Part shown: positions 1 through 12,277 of the stretch, one piece after another
How the letters are laid out: each line of letters opens with the position of its first letter
Position numbering within the stretch: the first letter of the stretch is position 1
DNA from: Panonychus citri
Lineage: Eukaryota; Arthropoda; Arachnida; Trombidiformes; Tetranychidae
Reading direction: 5' to 3'
Length of the DNA: 64,000 nt
Assembly (NCBI RefSeq): GCF_014898815.1
Contig: NW_026515525.1
Location: 186,001 to 250,000 of the forward strand
Position numbers and translations under genes: made by a program
Notes under the pieces: model-generated
What the model was told of the DNA's origin: nothing
Databases searched by the model: none
Seen by the model: the letters and a program-made list of their open reading frames with translations, nothing else

Positions 1-433
1 CCATTAATTGAGACTTGAATAGAACTTTTAGAGCAACTACATATCCACTCTTCTTTTCCCTTGCAAGGTAAACACTTCCAAATTTACCCTTACCCAAAGG
101 TCGACCCACTTGGAAATCGTCTAACACCCATTGTCTCAGTGGTTTATTCTGTTTCTCTTTAGATGAGTTACTAGTATTGGCTTCTACTTTCACGGCAACA
201 GTATTACTATCCCCATTACTAGAAAAGAAGAAGATCAAAGAAAAAAAAATAAAACAAAAAAAATCACAACAGTTAATTAAAACAAAAAAAAGGAGCGAAA
301 AAAAGAAACAAAGACAGTTGATCAAAGTAACGCCGTTAACAGAGAGAGATTTAAAAATGAAAAGATTTACGTTCACCTTTACACAATTTACTTACTTTTC
401 TTTATCAGATGTTCTATTTAGTTGATTGTCCAT
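1..433 (-). CDS. Aurora kinase, N-terminal part (runs off the window)
   Basis: This is a mitotic serine/threonine kinase of the Aurora family; only the first two coding exons are inside the window. Exon 1 is 433-396: its ATG is the reverse complement of 431-433, and it encodes about 12 residues before a GTAAGT donor. Exon 2 is 218-1 and follows a TTTTCTAG acceptor. The two join in frame. After a short Ser/Asn/Lys-rich tail comes the start of the kinase domain: the glycine loop [19 protein letters not shown] and the VAIK-type lysine in [11 protein letters not shown]. These words are close to diagnostic of Aurora A/B/C. The RQW-x-LDDF lead-in is more like Aurora A than B, but the distinguishing region lies outside the window. 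The gene is divergent from PEX12. Confidence 0.9.
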
Positions 434-729
434 CACTTGTTCACTAGTTAATTAAAATTTATAATATAAAATAAAATAAAAACAATCAGAGAAAAATCAA
501 TTAAAACAATTAAAATTCTGGTGGAACAATTTTTCAACTTCTTGATCAACAATCGTTTTTCAAACGAGCCAATCACAGGCGAGCAACGAAACTCGTCCCA
601 TAGATGGCGCTCGTTTTGGTCGACTTGAAATCAGATGATTTTTTTTCTTGTTGATGTTTTTCAATTTGTTGATTATTAATTTAATTATTTTTCTAATTGT
701 TGGCTTTGTATTTATTACGTTTGTGCAAT
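434..729. promoter_or_regulatory. Divergent intergenic region between Aurora kinase and PEX12
   Basis: About 300 bp separate the two start codons, so both promoters must lie here or overlap the genes. The region is AT-rich except for a GC-richer island at about 565-625. That island contains a CTCF-like core (YAGRKGGCRS) at 601-610. No clear TATA box is seen on either side. Confidence 0.5.
597..610 (+). promoter_or_regulatory. CTCF-like site in the Aurora/PEX12 promoter
   Basis: The core TAGATGGCGC at 601-610 fits the conserved CTCF core YAGRKGGCRS at every position. Two C residues of the expected 5' CC are present, while the two spacer bases between them and the core do not fit. Binding is inference. 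Confidence 0.35.
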
Positions 730-1710
730 ATGGCGTTAACTCCGGACACTTATACTGTTCCCAACAGTCTGATGAGTGGTCACTTACCTTCAATCTATGA
801 AGTATTTGCTGAAGACAGTTTATCGCGATCACTTCGGACTGGAATTAAATATTTATCTCAAGTGTTGGCATCTAATTATCCTGGTAGATTCCGGTTACTT
901 TATCAATATTTTGATGAAGCTTATCTATTATATGATATAATAGTTGAAGGATTACATTTAAGATCGTTTAATGGTTCATTCTCTGAATATTTTTACCATT
1001 TGAAAAGGATTAAAAGTGATGCCAATTGTATTAGCGAAAAATTATCAACCCGAGATGTTGTCACTTCTTTATTGGTTATGGCCTCATTTTCCTATGTTAA
1101 AGCAAAATTGGACAAGATTCATGATGAATTGGCGAGATTACACTTTGAAGGAGGAATAACCCGAGATGGAGATCCATTTGCTTACCATTTTGTCAACAAT
1201 TATCCATATATTAAAGCTCTTTGGGAAGTCAGTTGTCTTGTCTATCAAATTAAATATGCAGTCGGTAAAAGTTCAACTCATAATCCATTGTATCACCTTC
1301 TTGGTCTTCGTTTAATTAGAGCTGATTCAAAGGATCTTCAAGGTTGGAGATCAAATTTATCATCGTTTATCTTACCTTTAACCAAAGGTATTGGTATATT
1401 TTTAACAAGTTCAGCCATGTTGATACAATTCCTTGATTTCTGGTATTCCCGGGAAAATTCAAGATCAACCTTTTCAAATTTGAAAATTCCACCAGCACCC
1501 AAGAAACGAGATTTACTTAATTGTCCACCTAATTACTGTCCAGTTTGCTCGCAACCTCGTCGTAATGAAGCCCTACTTAAAACCTCCGGATTTCTCTTTT
1601 GTCAACAATGTTTAATTGATTACGTTGAGAAGAATGAAAAATGTCCAATTACTGGTTATCCAACAAATTTATCACAAATTGTATTAATTTATCAATCTGA
1701 TTCTTTTTAA
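730..1710 (+). CDS. PEX12: Peroxisome biogenesis factor 12 (PEX12), RING-type
   Basis: This is a peroxisomal membrane RING protein; in other eukaryotes PEX12 works with PEX2 and PEX10 in the ubiquitin ligase that recycles the import receptor PEX5. It is an uninterrupted 326-codon frame from the first ATG in frame. The N-terminal block holds PSIYEVFAEDSL, FDEAYLLYD and a SEYFYHLKRI motif typical of PEX12. A hydrophobic middle part carries the predicted membrane segments, including LIQFLDFWYS. The C-terminal zinc domain has CPVC...LKTSGFLFCQQCLIDYV...CPITGYP, the incomplete Cys-only RING characteristic of PEX12. Length is slightly below the vertebrate protein (about 359 aa). It is single-exon here, and the stop is TAA at 1708-1710. 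Confidence 0.95.
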   Translation: MALTPDTYTVPNSLMSGHLPSIYEVFAEDSLSRSLRTGIKYLSQVLASNYPGRFRLLYQYFDEAYLLYDIIVEGLHLRSFNGSFSEYFYHLKRIKSDANCISEKLSTRDVVTSLLVMASFSYVKAKLDKIHDELARLHFEGGITRDGDPFAYHFVNNYPYIKALWEVSCLVYQIKYAVGKSSTHNPLYHLLGLRLIRADSKDLQGWRSNLSSFILPLTKGIGIFLTSSAMLIQFLDFWYSRENSRSTFSNLKIPPAPKKRDLLNCPPNYCPVCSQPRRNEALLKTSGFLFCQQCLIDYVEKNEKCPITGYPTNLSQIVLIYQSDSF

Positions 1711-2494
1711 TCATTCTCAATCATCACATCATCTCATCAAATTCCATTTCCAATTTTTCAAAAGAAAATTATTTTCACAACAATCAACAAATTGTCCCAA
1801 TGAACATGACATCTATTGGAGCGACACAATTGCCACTGTAAATTAATCCTTCATCCCAAATCTCTGTGATACAATTAATCAATTTATACCCACTCATTGT
1901 TTACTGTGTTTAGCTTTTGATGACATTTATTTATATTTGTTTCTTTTTGATTGTTATAATGGTCGATAATTTTGCTCTTCTTGCTTTTCTTTGTTTGTCC
2001 AATGGTCAAAAGAAAAAGTGACAATCTAATGTAATGAGAGAAATTGGAATAAGCAAAGAACTAGGAAGGAAAAGAAGTGAATTCCATGAGATATTTTGTC
2101 TCTCTCTCTCTCTCACTCACTCCCAGTTTTGTATTTATATTCTGATTCCAATTCTGGACTGAATTAAGCAAACTCAATGAAGAAAATCAATAAAGAGAAT
2201 GCGCTTTCATGTACTTTGTTCATTTCGAAACTCTGATAATATCTAATCAGAAATAATCGAAAAGAAAAGTGAATCAATTCTTTCATTTTCTTCAATGGAA
2301 TTTAATTTCTATTCTTTTTCTTTTAATTTCTCCAGTAATTTAATCTACTTGTTTATCATTTATTCTCAACAATTAATCAACAATTAACCAGAATCTCCTG
2401 TTCATGTTTTCCCAATGAAAATTAATATTACCACTTATTGTTTTTTTCTTTGCATAAATTTTCTGTTTTCACCAGTAATCATTTCTAATTCACA
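1711..2494. other. Intergenic, PEX12 to GluCl
   Basis: AT-rich sequence without a supported gene. A short (CT)n run lies near 2099-2112. It probably holds the PEX12 3' UTR and the 5' UTR and promoter of the channel gene. Confidence 0.5.
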
Positions 2495-4749
2495 ATGAAT
2501 GATTTACTAACAATTATATTCTCGTACATTTTAATTGCTGCTTTTTCAATAACATCAGTAAGGTGAGTAATTAATGCGATTTAAATTACACCAAACAGTT
2601 AACTAAACGTTAAACTGATTCATTTATAGATACGATTAGTGGAATGGATTGAAAATTAATCTTTTCCTTTTCGATCATCTCAATTTTCATTGATCATATT
2701 TCATTGGACTTTTCTATTACCTTAATTGTTGAATTTTAATTGTTACAATTACTTTTAATTTCTTAATCATCTTCCAGAGGTTCGGCCAGTTTTCGACAGG
2801 CTGAGAAAAAGATTCTCGATAAAATAATCGGCAAAGGAGTTTACGATCCAAGGATAAGACCTTCGGGGGCAAATGCCACATTCGACGGTGGTAATTATCT
2901 AATTAATTAACTATTCTAATGATGATAATTATCGATTGAAACATTTTCTCCTCTTCTACAGATGAACCTTGCATAGTTAAAGTGAATATATTCATCAGAA
3001 GTATATCTCGAATCGATGATGTTACAATGGTGAGTTTCAGTTGATCAGAATTTCAGAATCACTGACTGATAAAAAAATTCTAATTCTCCTGGTGATTAAT
3101 TGATTGTTCGATTACATTATGATAAATATATATATACTTTTCTATTATTCTTAATTAGGAATATGCTACTCAGATAACATTCAGAGAGGAATGGAGAGAC
3201 AGTCGACTTGTATTCGATGACATGGGAGGAAGGATTCGATTCTTGGTTCTAACTGACCCAGAGAAATTATGGAAACCCGATTTGTTTTTTTCCAATGAGA
3301 AATATGGTCATTTCCATGATATTATCATGCCTAATGTTTTATTAAGAATATTTCCCAATGGCGATATCCTCTATTCCATTCGTATCTCTTTAAACCTCTT
3401 CTGTCCAATGGACCTTAAATATTTTCCATTAGATATACAAAATTGTTCCATTCGAATGGCCAGTTGTAAGTTATTCAATTTAATGATTAATTATCTTAAT
3501 CTAATTGACGATTATTTAATCCACAAACTAACTGTATATTTAATCTTGTTAATAGATGGTTATACAACCGAGGATTTGGTTTTCCTGTGGAGAGCCGGTG
3601 ATCCAGTTCAGATCACCAAGTCACTTCATCTTCCAAGATTTACCTTGATGAAATATCTGACCAGTTATTGTACAAGTAAAACAAATACTGGTACGTAACA
3701 ATTAACCCACAATCAAATGATATCAATCACAATTAATCCAAAGGAAAATGTTTCTAAAGGATTAAAGTGAAAAAACAACCAACAACCACAAACCATATGA
3801 ATCAATTAACCTAAGCAGATAAACAATTAAACCAATGGTTAAATATTAGAATACATTGTTAGGGCTTCTAATTTCGAGCAATTAACTTTGATTATCGAAA
3901 TGGAAATCGAAATGAATCCATATGAAACTTTTCGTTGGGAAAAATGGTTAACCGATATTTGGATTTACCGTTTAGATCAATTTTTCGTAATCGATTTGGT
4001 TCATGTTGTTGGATGTTTTTTTCTCTTCTCCTTTTGTATTAGTTAACTACGATTGTTAATCTTAATTGTTGTTGTTGTTTTCTTTTCATTGATCATTTAC
4101 AGGGGAATATAGTTGCCTCAAAGTGGAATTAGTTTTTAAACGTGAATTTAGTTACTATCTATTCTTAATCTATGTTCCCTGTTGTATGTTGGTCATCGTC
4201 TCTTGGGTCTCTTTTTGGATTGACCCAAACTCTGCCGCTGCTCGAGTCCTTCTCGGTGTAACATCTTTACTCACAATGTCCCGACAAATCTCTGGTATTA
4301 ACGCTTCTCTACCACCGGTCAGTTATACCAAAGCGGTGGATGTTTGGACAGGATGTTGTTTAATCTTTGTCTTTGGTGCTCTCATTGAATTTGCGATAGT
4401 AAATTATGTTTCTCGAACTGATGCCGTTAAAGCGGGTAAACAAAGGCTACGTCGGAATCAGGGGATTGTCGGTGCTCGAAAAAAGTTTGACACAGCTAAA
4501 GATTCGGGTATTGAATCGTCCGATGTTGAAGATGGTCCCATTGGGTATGCTAAAGCTCTAGGGTCAACTAAATTGCCCCGAAAAAGGCCACCGAAAGGAA
4601 ATTTCTTCTCAAGTTGGTTATCAAGATTCACGACAAGATCCAAGAAAATCGATGTCACCTCACGAATTGTGTTCCCATTTCTATTTGCCATTTTCAATGC
4701 CTTTTATTGGACAAAGTATCTTCTCAGAGATGAGCTAATGGGATTATGA
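2495..4749 (+). CDS. GluCl: Glutamate-gated chloride channel subunit (Cys-loop receptor)
   Basis: This is a pentameric ligand-gated anion channel subunit at invertebrate synapses and the target family of avermectins. Six exons join in frame to 445 aa: 2495-2562, 2778-2890, 2962-3029, 3159-3465, 3556-3690 and 4103-4749. Seen in order: a signal peptide, the arthropod GluCl motif DPRIRPSGANAT, loop words LFFSNEKYGHFH and MPNVLLRIFPNGDILYSIR, the Cys-loop CPMDLKYFPLDIQNC, and the second disulfide typical of GluCl/GlyR (YCTSKTNTGEYSC). Then come M1 (CCMLVIVSWVSFWI), M2, M3 and, after a basic cytoplasmic loop, M4 (IVFPFLFAIFNAFYW). M2 is unusual: the selectivity motif reads A-A-R instead of P-A-R, the pore-lining 2' residue is Leu, and 13' is Arg. 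The M3 glycine in DVWTG, a site linked to abamectin resistance in spider mites, is present. Confidence 0.93.
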
Positions 4750-6378
4750 TTTCAAATTCACCGAAAGAAAAGTTCATCATGTGTATTCATCATTCATTCC
4801 TGATCAATCCGATTAACTGATTAACTAGGGTAACAGGATTAACCAAACAATTAAAGCAAAGTTTTTCTTGTTTCACTTTCGCTTCCAAATTCACTCAACA
4901 ATAATCAAACTGAAATGATCACAAACCATTCTAATCATCAGCTGATCAATCATTCTTGATTCATTTTCACTTAAACTGTCATAGCAAGTGAACCTTAGTG
5001 AACAAACAAACAAACAAACAACAAATTCTGATTCTAATTGTCACACCAATTAGAACCTTAAATCAACTGATTAATAAGTATTAACATAGTCCATAGTAAA
5101 TGCCTTCTCCAATTGTCTCTTCTGTTATAATCTCACCAGTTGATTTAGTTGATTTAATGATCATGTTAACTTTTACCTATTGGAAAAACCTTGACTAGTT
5201 AACTAACTACACAAGTTAATAATCCAACAATTAACCTTTAATTAACACCTACAATCGTCTTTCCTTCAACCTCAATAATCAGGAAACTTAGAGAAACAAA
5301 AATCATTTAGATTAATATAAATTTCTGTTTACAATTTTCTGTTAATGTCTTAATTTCCTTAATCACTATTAACTTATTAACTGTTTATATTAACATGGAT
5401 CAATAATAACTTTCTAATTATAAACAAATTAACATGGTTGTGAATATAAACATGGTTACCATCCGTCATCATCATCAATTACATGATTAACTTAATCATC
5501 TTCATCTTTTTTTTCAATCTATACATTAAATTGTTAATTTCCTTGGTAAACCTCAATGGAATCAATAATAACAATAATATTAGCCAACAATTAATACAGA
5601 GAGAGGAACAATTAATTTGACAATTTGTTGTTCTCAGTTAATCACCAATGTATCACTAGAAAGATGATTAAACTAATTATGTAATTAACTTAATTACCTT
5701 TTCTCTCATGTCCCCTAACATCCTAAATATTAACCCATTCAATTGTAAAATATTTACTTTAATTGTCAGTTAATTGTATTAGATGTAAAGTTAATTTATC
5801 AATCAATTTATTGAGTTTTAATCATATATAATCAATTAACATTTTAAAACGATTCTAATCAATTTAATATTTAATTGCTGCTAACAATTTACATTCAATT
5901 ACTACTCTTGATTATTAATGAAAATCTAAGTCTCATTTTTAAATGATAATTGTGATTATTTGATTAACAGTATCGATGTAATTATTTAATCAAATCAAAT
6001 GAATGATGTTTAACAACAATTTATAAAATCTAAATTGTAAAACTATCAAATAATGTAAATTACTTATCAAATTAAACTTTTTTTTTCTAGATCATTAAAA
6101 ATCATCCTAATCATTAAATAATAACGGTAACAATTAACATAAATAGTTACCGGTTTTATTAAACTCCCAGGTAAGAATATAAAAATAACAATTTGTTAAT
6201 CGTTGTAAATGATTAACAAATGATGAGATAAAGGAAAAGTTAAATTGTTAATTAAGATAACAATGAATGAAAAGAAAATGAGTTTACCTTAACAATTTAT
6301 TGATTAGAATGTGAATTAATTTATTGATCCATTATCATTGAAACTCTTTCTCTTTTTTATTCTATTTTCATGGTTTCT

Positions 6379-6412
<34 letters not shown>

Positions 6413-7387
6413 TGATGATGATAAGGAAGACGATGCTTGGTTTATATGGTTTGTTACGATTCTGCGGACTGGATAAGTTCCGAATTCTGAAATTCTGTCT
6501 ATTCACTCCCAGTGAGGTGAAGGCGAATTCTAGAAAATCAATACAATAGTAACTGCGCTCTAATTTATAGTAATTCTGATTCACCAAAATAACAATAATA
6601 CATCATAAATATAAGAGATTTTAGATTTCTAATTATAATCTGATAATTATCTTCATCTTTAACTCTAATTGTTTACCATCAACAATAATTGTGAGTTAAC
6701 CTTTACTCTTACGTTGAAATTGTGAGTGTTAAAACCAAGTTGAACATTGTGATTAATTGATTGTAATATTTGTTTTTCTTTATTCCAATTGATAATTTCA
6801 GAATAAGACTGTTAATCATTTACATTGATTTTCCATTGGATTACAGAGGGTAAATTAGATTCCATTTGATAATCAGTAACCTAAATTTTAATTCAATTCT
6901 AATTGTATTTTCGATCCAATTCTGGGTTTTACCTTTTTCTCTCTCTCTCTTTTCCTTTCATCATCTTCCTCTTACTTTTCCTCTTACTTTATCTTCATTT
7001 CTCTCTTACTTTTCCTCTCTATTGGTCTTGAAGGTTAACTGTTACTCTAACCTTTGTGTCTATGGGCCAAACCTCATCTCCCATTTCCCAATGAGATGCT
7101 TATTAATTAGCTGATTAATACTAATTCTAAAGGTAAGATATTCAATTTTCCACCAATTTTCTCACATCTAATTAACTAATTGTTCTCTCTCTCTCTCTAT
7201 TTGTTTTAAGATTTGGATCTATTTTTCAATTTCTTCTGTTGATACTTATTAGTCTCATTCTCTCAGTGTTTCTGCCAAGCATTAGAATCGCCATCAGTTT
7301 TTTTGCTTCTCATTTTATCGCCGGTGCTTATTGTAATTGTTTCTCTTTCTAATTGTGTTGATTGTGATTGACTAAATTGTAATCAAA
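4750..7387. other. Intergenic, GluCl to synaptotagmin
   Basis: 2.6 kb of AT-rich sequence with no supported coding exon. It contains a GAA/GAT-type simple repeat at about 6380-6430 and pyrimidine-rich stretches at about 6940-7020 and 7183-7200. Untranslated first exons of synaptotagmin could lie here: donor-like AAAGGTAAGA at about 7129-7138 follows open sequence. None can be proved from sequence alone. Confidence 0.4.
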
Positions 7388-9741
7388 ATGCCACCATACG
7401 CCTATCAACATGGATACAATTTGTTATTACACCGGATTAAGAGAAATAGAAATGAGGAGGAAGAAAAAGAGGAAGAAGAAGATGAAAACATGGAAAATAC
7501 ATCATCAATGGCTCCTGAACCGACGACTACAACCACCACCACCCAGCGACCTCATTCTAGTAAAGTTACGAGTAAATTGCCAAGTTTAAAGGGAACACCT
7601 CGTCCTACCATCACCACCACCACCGAATCAACATGGCAAATAGTCAAAGAAGATGTTCAAGCGGTTTCAACGGCAACTCATATTCCATTTGCGGCCATTT
7701 TGCTGATTCTTTTGGTCATTCTAGTCACCATTTTGGCTTTATTCTATTTCTGTCTTAACAAATGGTGGAAAAAGTTCAAAGAATCTGATCGAGGAAAAGG
7801 ATTCAAAGGTATTGACCTTAAATCGGTCAATTTGATTGGTACTATGGGTAAAGAGAAGGTTCAACCAGATCAAGATGAACTGACCGCTAATATGGAAGAG
7901 AATGAGGAAGAACAAGCTGGAAAAGAGGAAAAGGAAGCACAAAAACTTGGAAGATTACAATTTAAACTCGACTACGATTTCAACAACAATAATGTAAGTG
8001 TTATTTTCTTCTCGATTCCAACGATAAACTCAATTTCCATCATGAAATGTTCACACGAACAACAAAACGATAACAACTAGAATCTAACCTACGTCGTTGT
8101 TTCCAATTAGAAATCAAAGTGAACACATGATAACAATTTTTTAATACATTTTCTAAAAATAACCAATCACTAATCTCCACAAGATTAAAGATTATCATTA
8201 ATCTAATCTCAAATCAAATCGTAATTAAAATCATCATGTTTAACTTTCCAATCGTTAGGTTATATTGATTATATACTTCGTTTTATTTGAATATCAGTTT
8301 TCGTTTACAATGAGTACCTCAGGTAACTTGATATTAACAATAATTGAATCACTTGAAAAGGTTTCCATCAATTTCATTGATAATTCCTTCATTATTATTC
8401 ATCTTTTCACCATTGAAATGATATTTATTGTTGATTCTCAAGTAATCTGATGAATTACCTCTTTATTATTCAGTTACTACCTTTAATTTTCACCAGAATT
8501 AATCAATAATCTAACACAAGAAAAATATCCTGAAAAAAAGTAAGCTCATCATGGTAAATGAGATGAATGAATGTCCAGTGTTGGATATTGAAAATCCTAT
8601 TAAAAGATAATTCATAATTTAACTAATACAATTATCACGAAAATTACATTTGAATCATATTCATTTTCCATCACATTAAGTAAATTATGTTAATCGTCAA
8701 TGTTTTCATGTTTCAAATGATTTTAACGTAATAACGTTTGTTGCCATGAGCAAATTCATGAATGAATAGTTAATATTTATCTGTTTCAATGATAATCAAA
8801 TTGGTTCCATTTTCTAACGGTAAATCCTTTTACCTCTATTCTTTGTTTATTTATCTTTTCTTCCTCTCGGTACATAATAATAATAATTTAGCTCGCGGTA
8901 ACGATTATCCAAGCTGAAGAATTACCTGCATGCGATGTTGGTGGAACCAGTGATCCTTATGTTAAGGTTTACCTTTTACCTGACAAGAAGAAAAAATTCG
9001 AAACTAAAGTTCATCGTAAGACACTGAATCCCGTTTTCAACGAAACTTTCAACTTTAAGGTTCCTTATAACGAAATTATCACCAAAACCCTAATATTGGC
9101 TGTATTTGACTTCGATCGGTAAGATATTTGCTTGGACCATTTTGTTGGATTGGAAATGTAATTTCTCTGTGATGTTTGCTTTTTTATTCAGATTCTCTAA
9201 ACATGATCAAATTGGTGAGATTAGAATACCAATGAATCAGGTTGATTTGGCTCAGACAATTGAAGAATGGAGAGATTTACAGTCGGTTGAGGAAGAAGGT
9301 CCCGAGAAACTTGGTGATATTTGTTTCTCTCTTCGATATGTTCCCACTTCGGGTAAACTAACTGTTTGTATTCTGGAGGCGAAGAACTTGAAGAAAATGG
9401 ATTTAGGTGGTTTATCGGATCCCTATGTGAAAATATCTCTCATGATGAATGGTAAACGAATCAAGAAAAAGAAAACCTCAGTCAAAAAGTGTACACTCAA
9501 TCCTTATTTCAACGAATCATTCCAATTCGAGGTACCATTTGAACAGATTAACAAGGTATCCGTGAAAATATTAGTCGTCGATTATGATCGTATTGGAACA
9601 TGTGATCCAATCGGTATGGTTGAAGTTGGACCTAATTGTCAAGGTAACGAGTTAAGACATTGGATGGACATGTTGGCCTCACCAAGACGACCCATCGCCC
9701 AATGGCATTCACTTAAAGATCCCGATGAAGGTGGAAAATAA
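7388..9741 (+). CDS. Syt1: Synaptotagmin 1, synaptic vesicle calcium sensor
   Basis: This is a vesicle membrane protein that triggers SNARE-mediated release on Ca2+ binding. Three exons (7388-7993, 8892-9118, 9192-9741) join in frame to 460 aa. The luminal N-terminus is acidic and Thr-rich, and one transmembrane segment ([20 protein letters not shown]) starts near residue 99. It is followed by a basic/aromatic stop (KWWKKFK) and an acidic linker. C2A starts at [12 protein letters not shown] and keeps all five Ca2+ Asp positions ([21 protein letters not shown]). C2B starts at [12 protein letters not shown] with the polybasic KRIKKKK and Asp residues in KKMD, LSDPY, DYDR and TCDP. The C-terminal [17 protein letters not shown] is the family hallmark. 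The start ATG has an AAA upstream context. Luminal and linker regions are poorly conserved, as usual. Confidence 0.96.
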
Positions 9742-12277
9742 TCCAATCAACTTAGAACCCATTAGAAACAAAACAAAAACACCAAGAAAACGCGTTAATT
9801 ATATTACACCGAAACCGATTATAATCATAACTACAAGAAGCGAAAAAAAAATCGAAATCAACTAATTACCTTTGAAAAATTGTCTTTCTTTTTCTCTCTG
9901 GTTTTCCTGATTAATCACCATCACCATCATCATCATCTTCACCATCGATTATCTGTTTGTCTTCATCTCAATCGACTTAATCGTAACAATTTAAATTCTA
10001 ATTTCGTCTGTACAGATTAAGAGCATCCAATTGATGCAGTTCAATTTACATCTTTCACTTTCTTCATCATCTTCTCTCTCTCTTTCTCTCCCAATCTTCA
10101 AATCTACAGGAAAATAGATAAATACTTCCATCATTAACAATTAAGTTTGAACTAATCAAACTAAATCATCGTTGAACCAAATTAACAAACGAAATCTTTA
10201 AAACCAAAGGAATCAAAAAAAAATTGATAGAGTGAGATTAATACAAGATTATAATTTTATCTTTTTGCATCTCTCTTTGTGTCCCCACTGGACAATTAAC
10301 CATTTAGAAAACTAAATAATACCTAATTGGTAATTAAAAGAGAGCCCAATCATATCCAGCTCATCGTAATCATCATGAGTGATCATCATCATCTTTCATT
10401 AACACATTCCCTATGTTCATCTCACTCAATGACAGAGAAAAATTTTGTTAAATCAATTCAACTAATTAGCAATTTGTTTCCCTTTAATTTGTTAAAATCT
10501 CTTTTAAATTGTTTTTCTTACTTTTGCTGATTTTCTCCATCATCAATCATCAATCATCAATCTTCATCTTCATCAATATGCAATGTCTTTGAAGAAAAAC
10601 AAATCTCTCTCTCTCTCTCTCTCTCATGTACCTGTTTGAACACCTCACCTGAAACTCAGTAAGATTATATTTTAATTGTTTGATTTTTGTTCTGGCACAA
10701 AATCAATTGATTACAAAGCGTCGAGTTAATCCTAATAACTAATTAGTCTCCTGCATGATTAAATTACTTCAACAATCAACTGAACAGTTAAAGCAACAAT
10801 AGGAGACAATCTTGCAATACATGTTAATGTTATTATCGTTGCTTTTGTAATAATATATCACCATAAACCCTAAAGCCTAAACCAAAAGCCCTTTAATTAC
10901 TGGTTACCGTTTGTTTACAGGGTTAACAATTTAATCTCAACCTTCATTTTGTCACTCTTTAAACATGTTAATAGTTAATTAACTAATTAATCAATGAATT
11001 GTGTGTGTATTTGTCTAATCAATAAGAAGAAACAAAAAAAAACTTGATGGATCTTTGTGGATGCAAATTGATAAATCCAATGGATTCCATAAGGATTAAC
11101 GCTCATGAGAACGGGAATTAAAAGTAACAATAAACACAGAGAAAAAAAAAGTCAAATATCCAAATTAATTTAATCTTGTTTCCAATTAAAACAACAAATT
11201 AGTTAATTATCCAGGAATAATTAATCCAAATATAATCCAAACATGATGAGATAAAAGCAAAACTATAAATGAAAATATATCAATCACAATTACCTTTGAT
11301 TATCATCAAGCAATCATCTTGTAATATATATATTATTATAATCTAATTCATCTAATTACTATCATCAGGTGTTGATTTAATTTCTGATTGCCAATTACCT
11401 TTATCTTTTAATCATATTAAATGAAACAATCAACCAACGATGATTAACCTTCTTGCTCTGGTTATTACACTTTGAGGTTTGTTCACCTTGTGTAAAGGTG
11501 ATAATCAAATTAACTAATCAATTATCATTCCTAATGTGTCTCAGTTTTACAATCTCATTCATCTAATTGTCAATTTTAACCTATGACCTTTAATTATACT
11601 CAATTATCACTATTATCAGCTGATTGCAAGATAAACAACAACAACAACAGCAACAATTACAAATAATATTGATTAGAATTGGAAAAATTAATATTGATGA
11701 AAACCATTTAAAATCTGATATTAATTAACCTGGAAAAACAAAAAGCTTTTATTTACAATTAATGTGCAACAATTGGATGTAAATAGAGATGATTAATTAA
11801 CCATCTCGATTACAATTAAGATTTGATTTTTGGTCCAAAGATAAATTAACATTTGTAAACGAAATCAAATTATTATGTAGACTCAATAAAGTGACAGTTA
11901 ACAAATCTCTTGATTTTTTTAATTCTGTTGATTTGATTAATTGATTAAACCAAATTTATAATACATTTATAAAGTAGCAGATTAAATAATTGGTATATTT
12001 TATATTATAATTATGGATTAACAGGATTAACTGGGAGGCTTTCAAAGGGATTATGAAAAGTTGATGATAAAATAATTATTAATAATATTTGAGATCCTTG
12101 AGATGATGATTTGTTGATTTGTGTAATTAATTAAACACTCATACACTCACTCGTGTCATCTTGATTGACTGAATTAAAAGGATTGATTAAATTTTCCCAA
12201 CCATTGGGTCAACACCAACAATTAATTGATTGAAAATTTCTTTGGCAATTTAAATATCGTTATAAACTTTTCAAACC
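9742..12277. other. Convergent intergenic region, synaptotagmin to acid phosphatase
   Basis: 2.5 kb between two 3' ends, with no coding exon seen. A (CT)n microsatellite lies at about 10603-10625. Otherwise it is AT-rich with many TTAATTG-type words. Confidence 0.45.

Noticed and set aside
697..729. Upstream extension of PEX12
   Set aside because: No ATG in this stretch; the extension relies on a TTG start, and homologues begin close to the ATG at 730.
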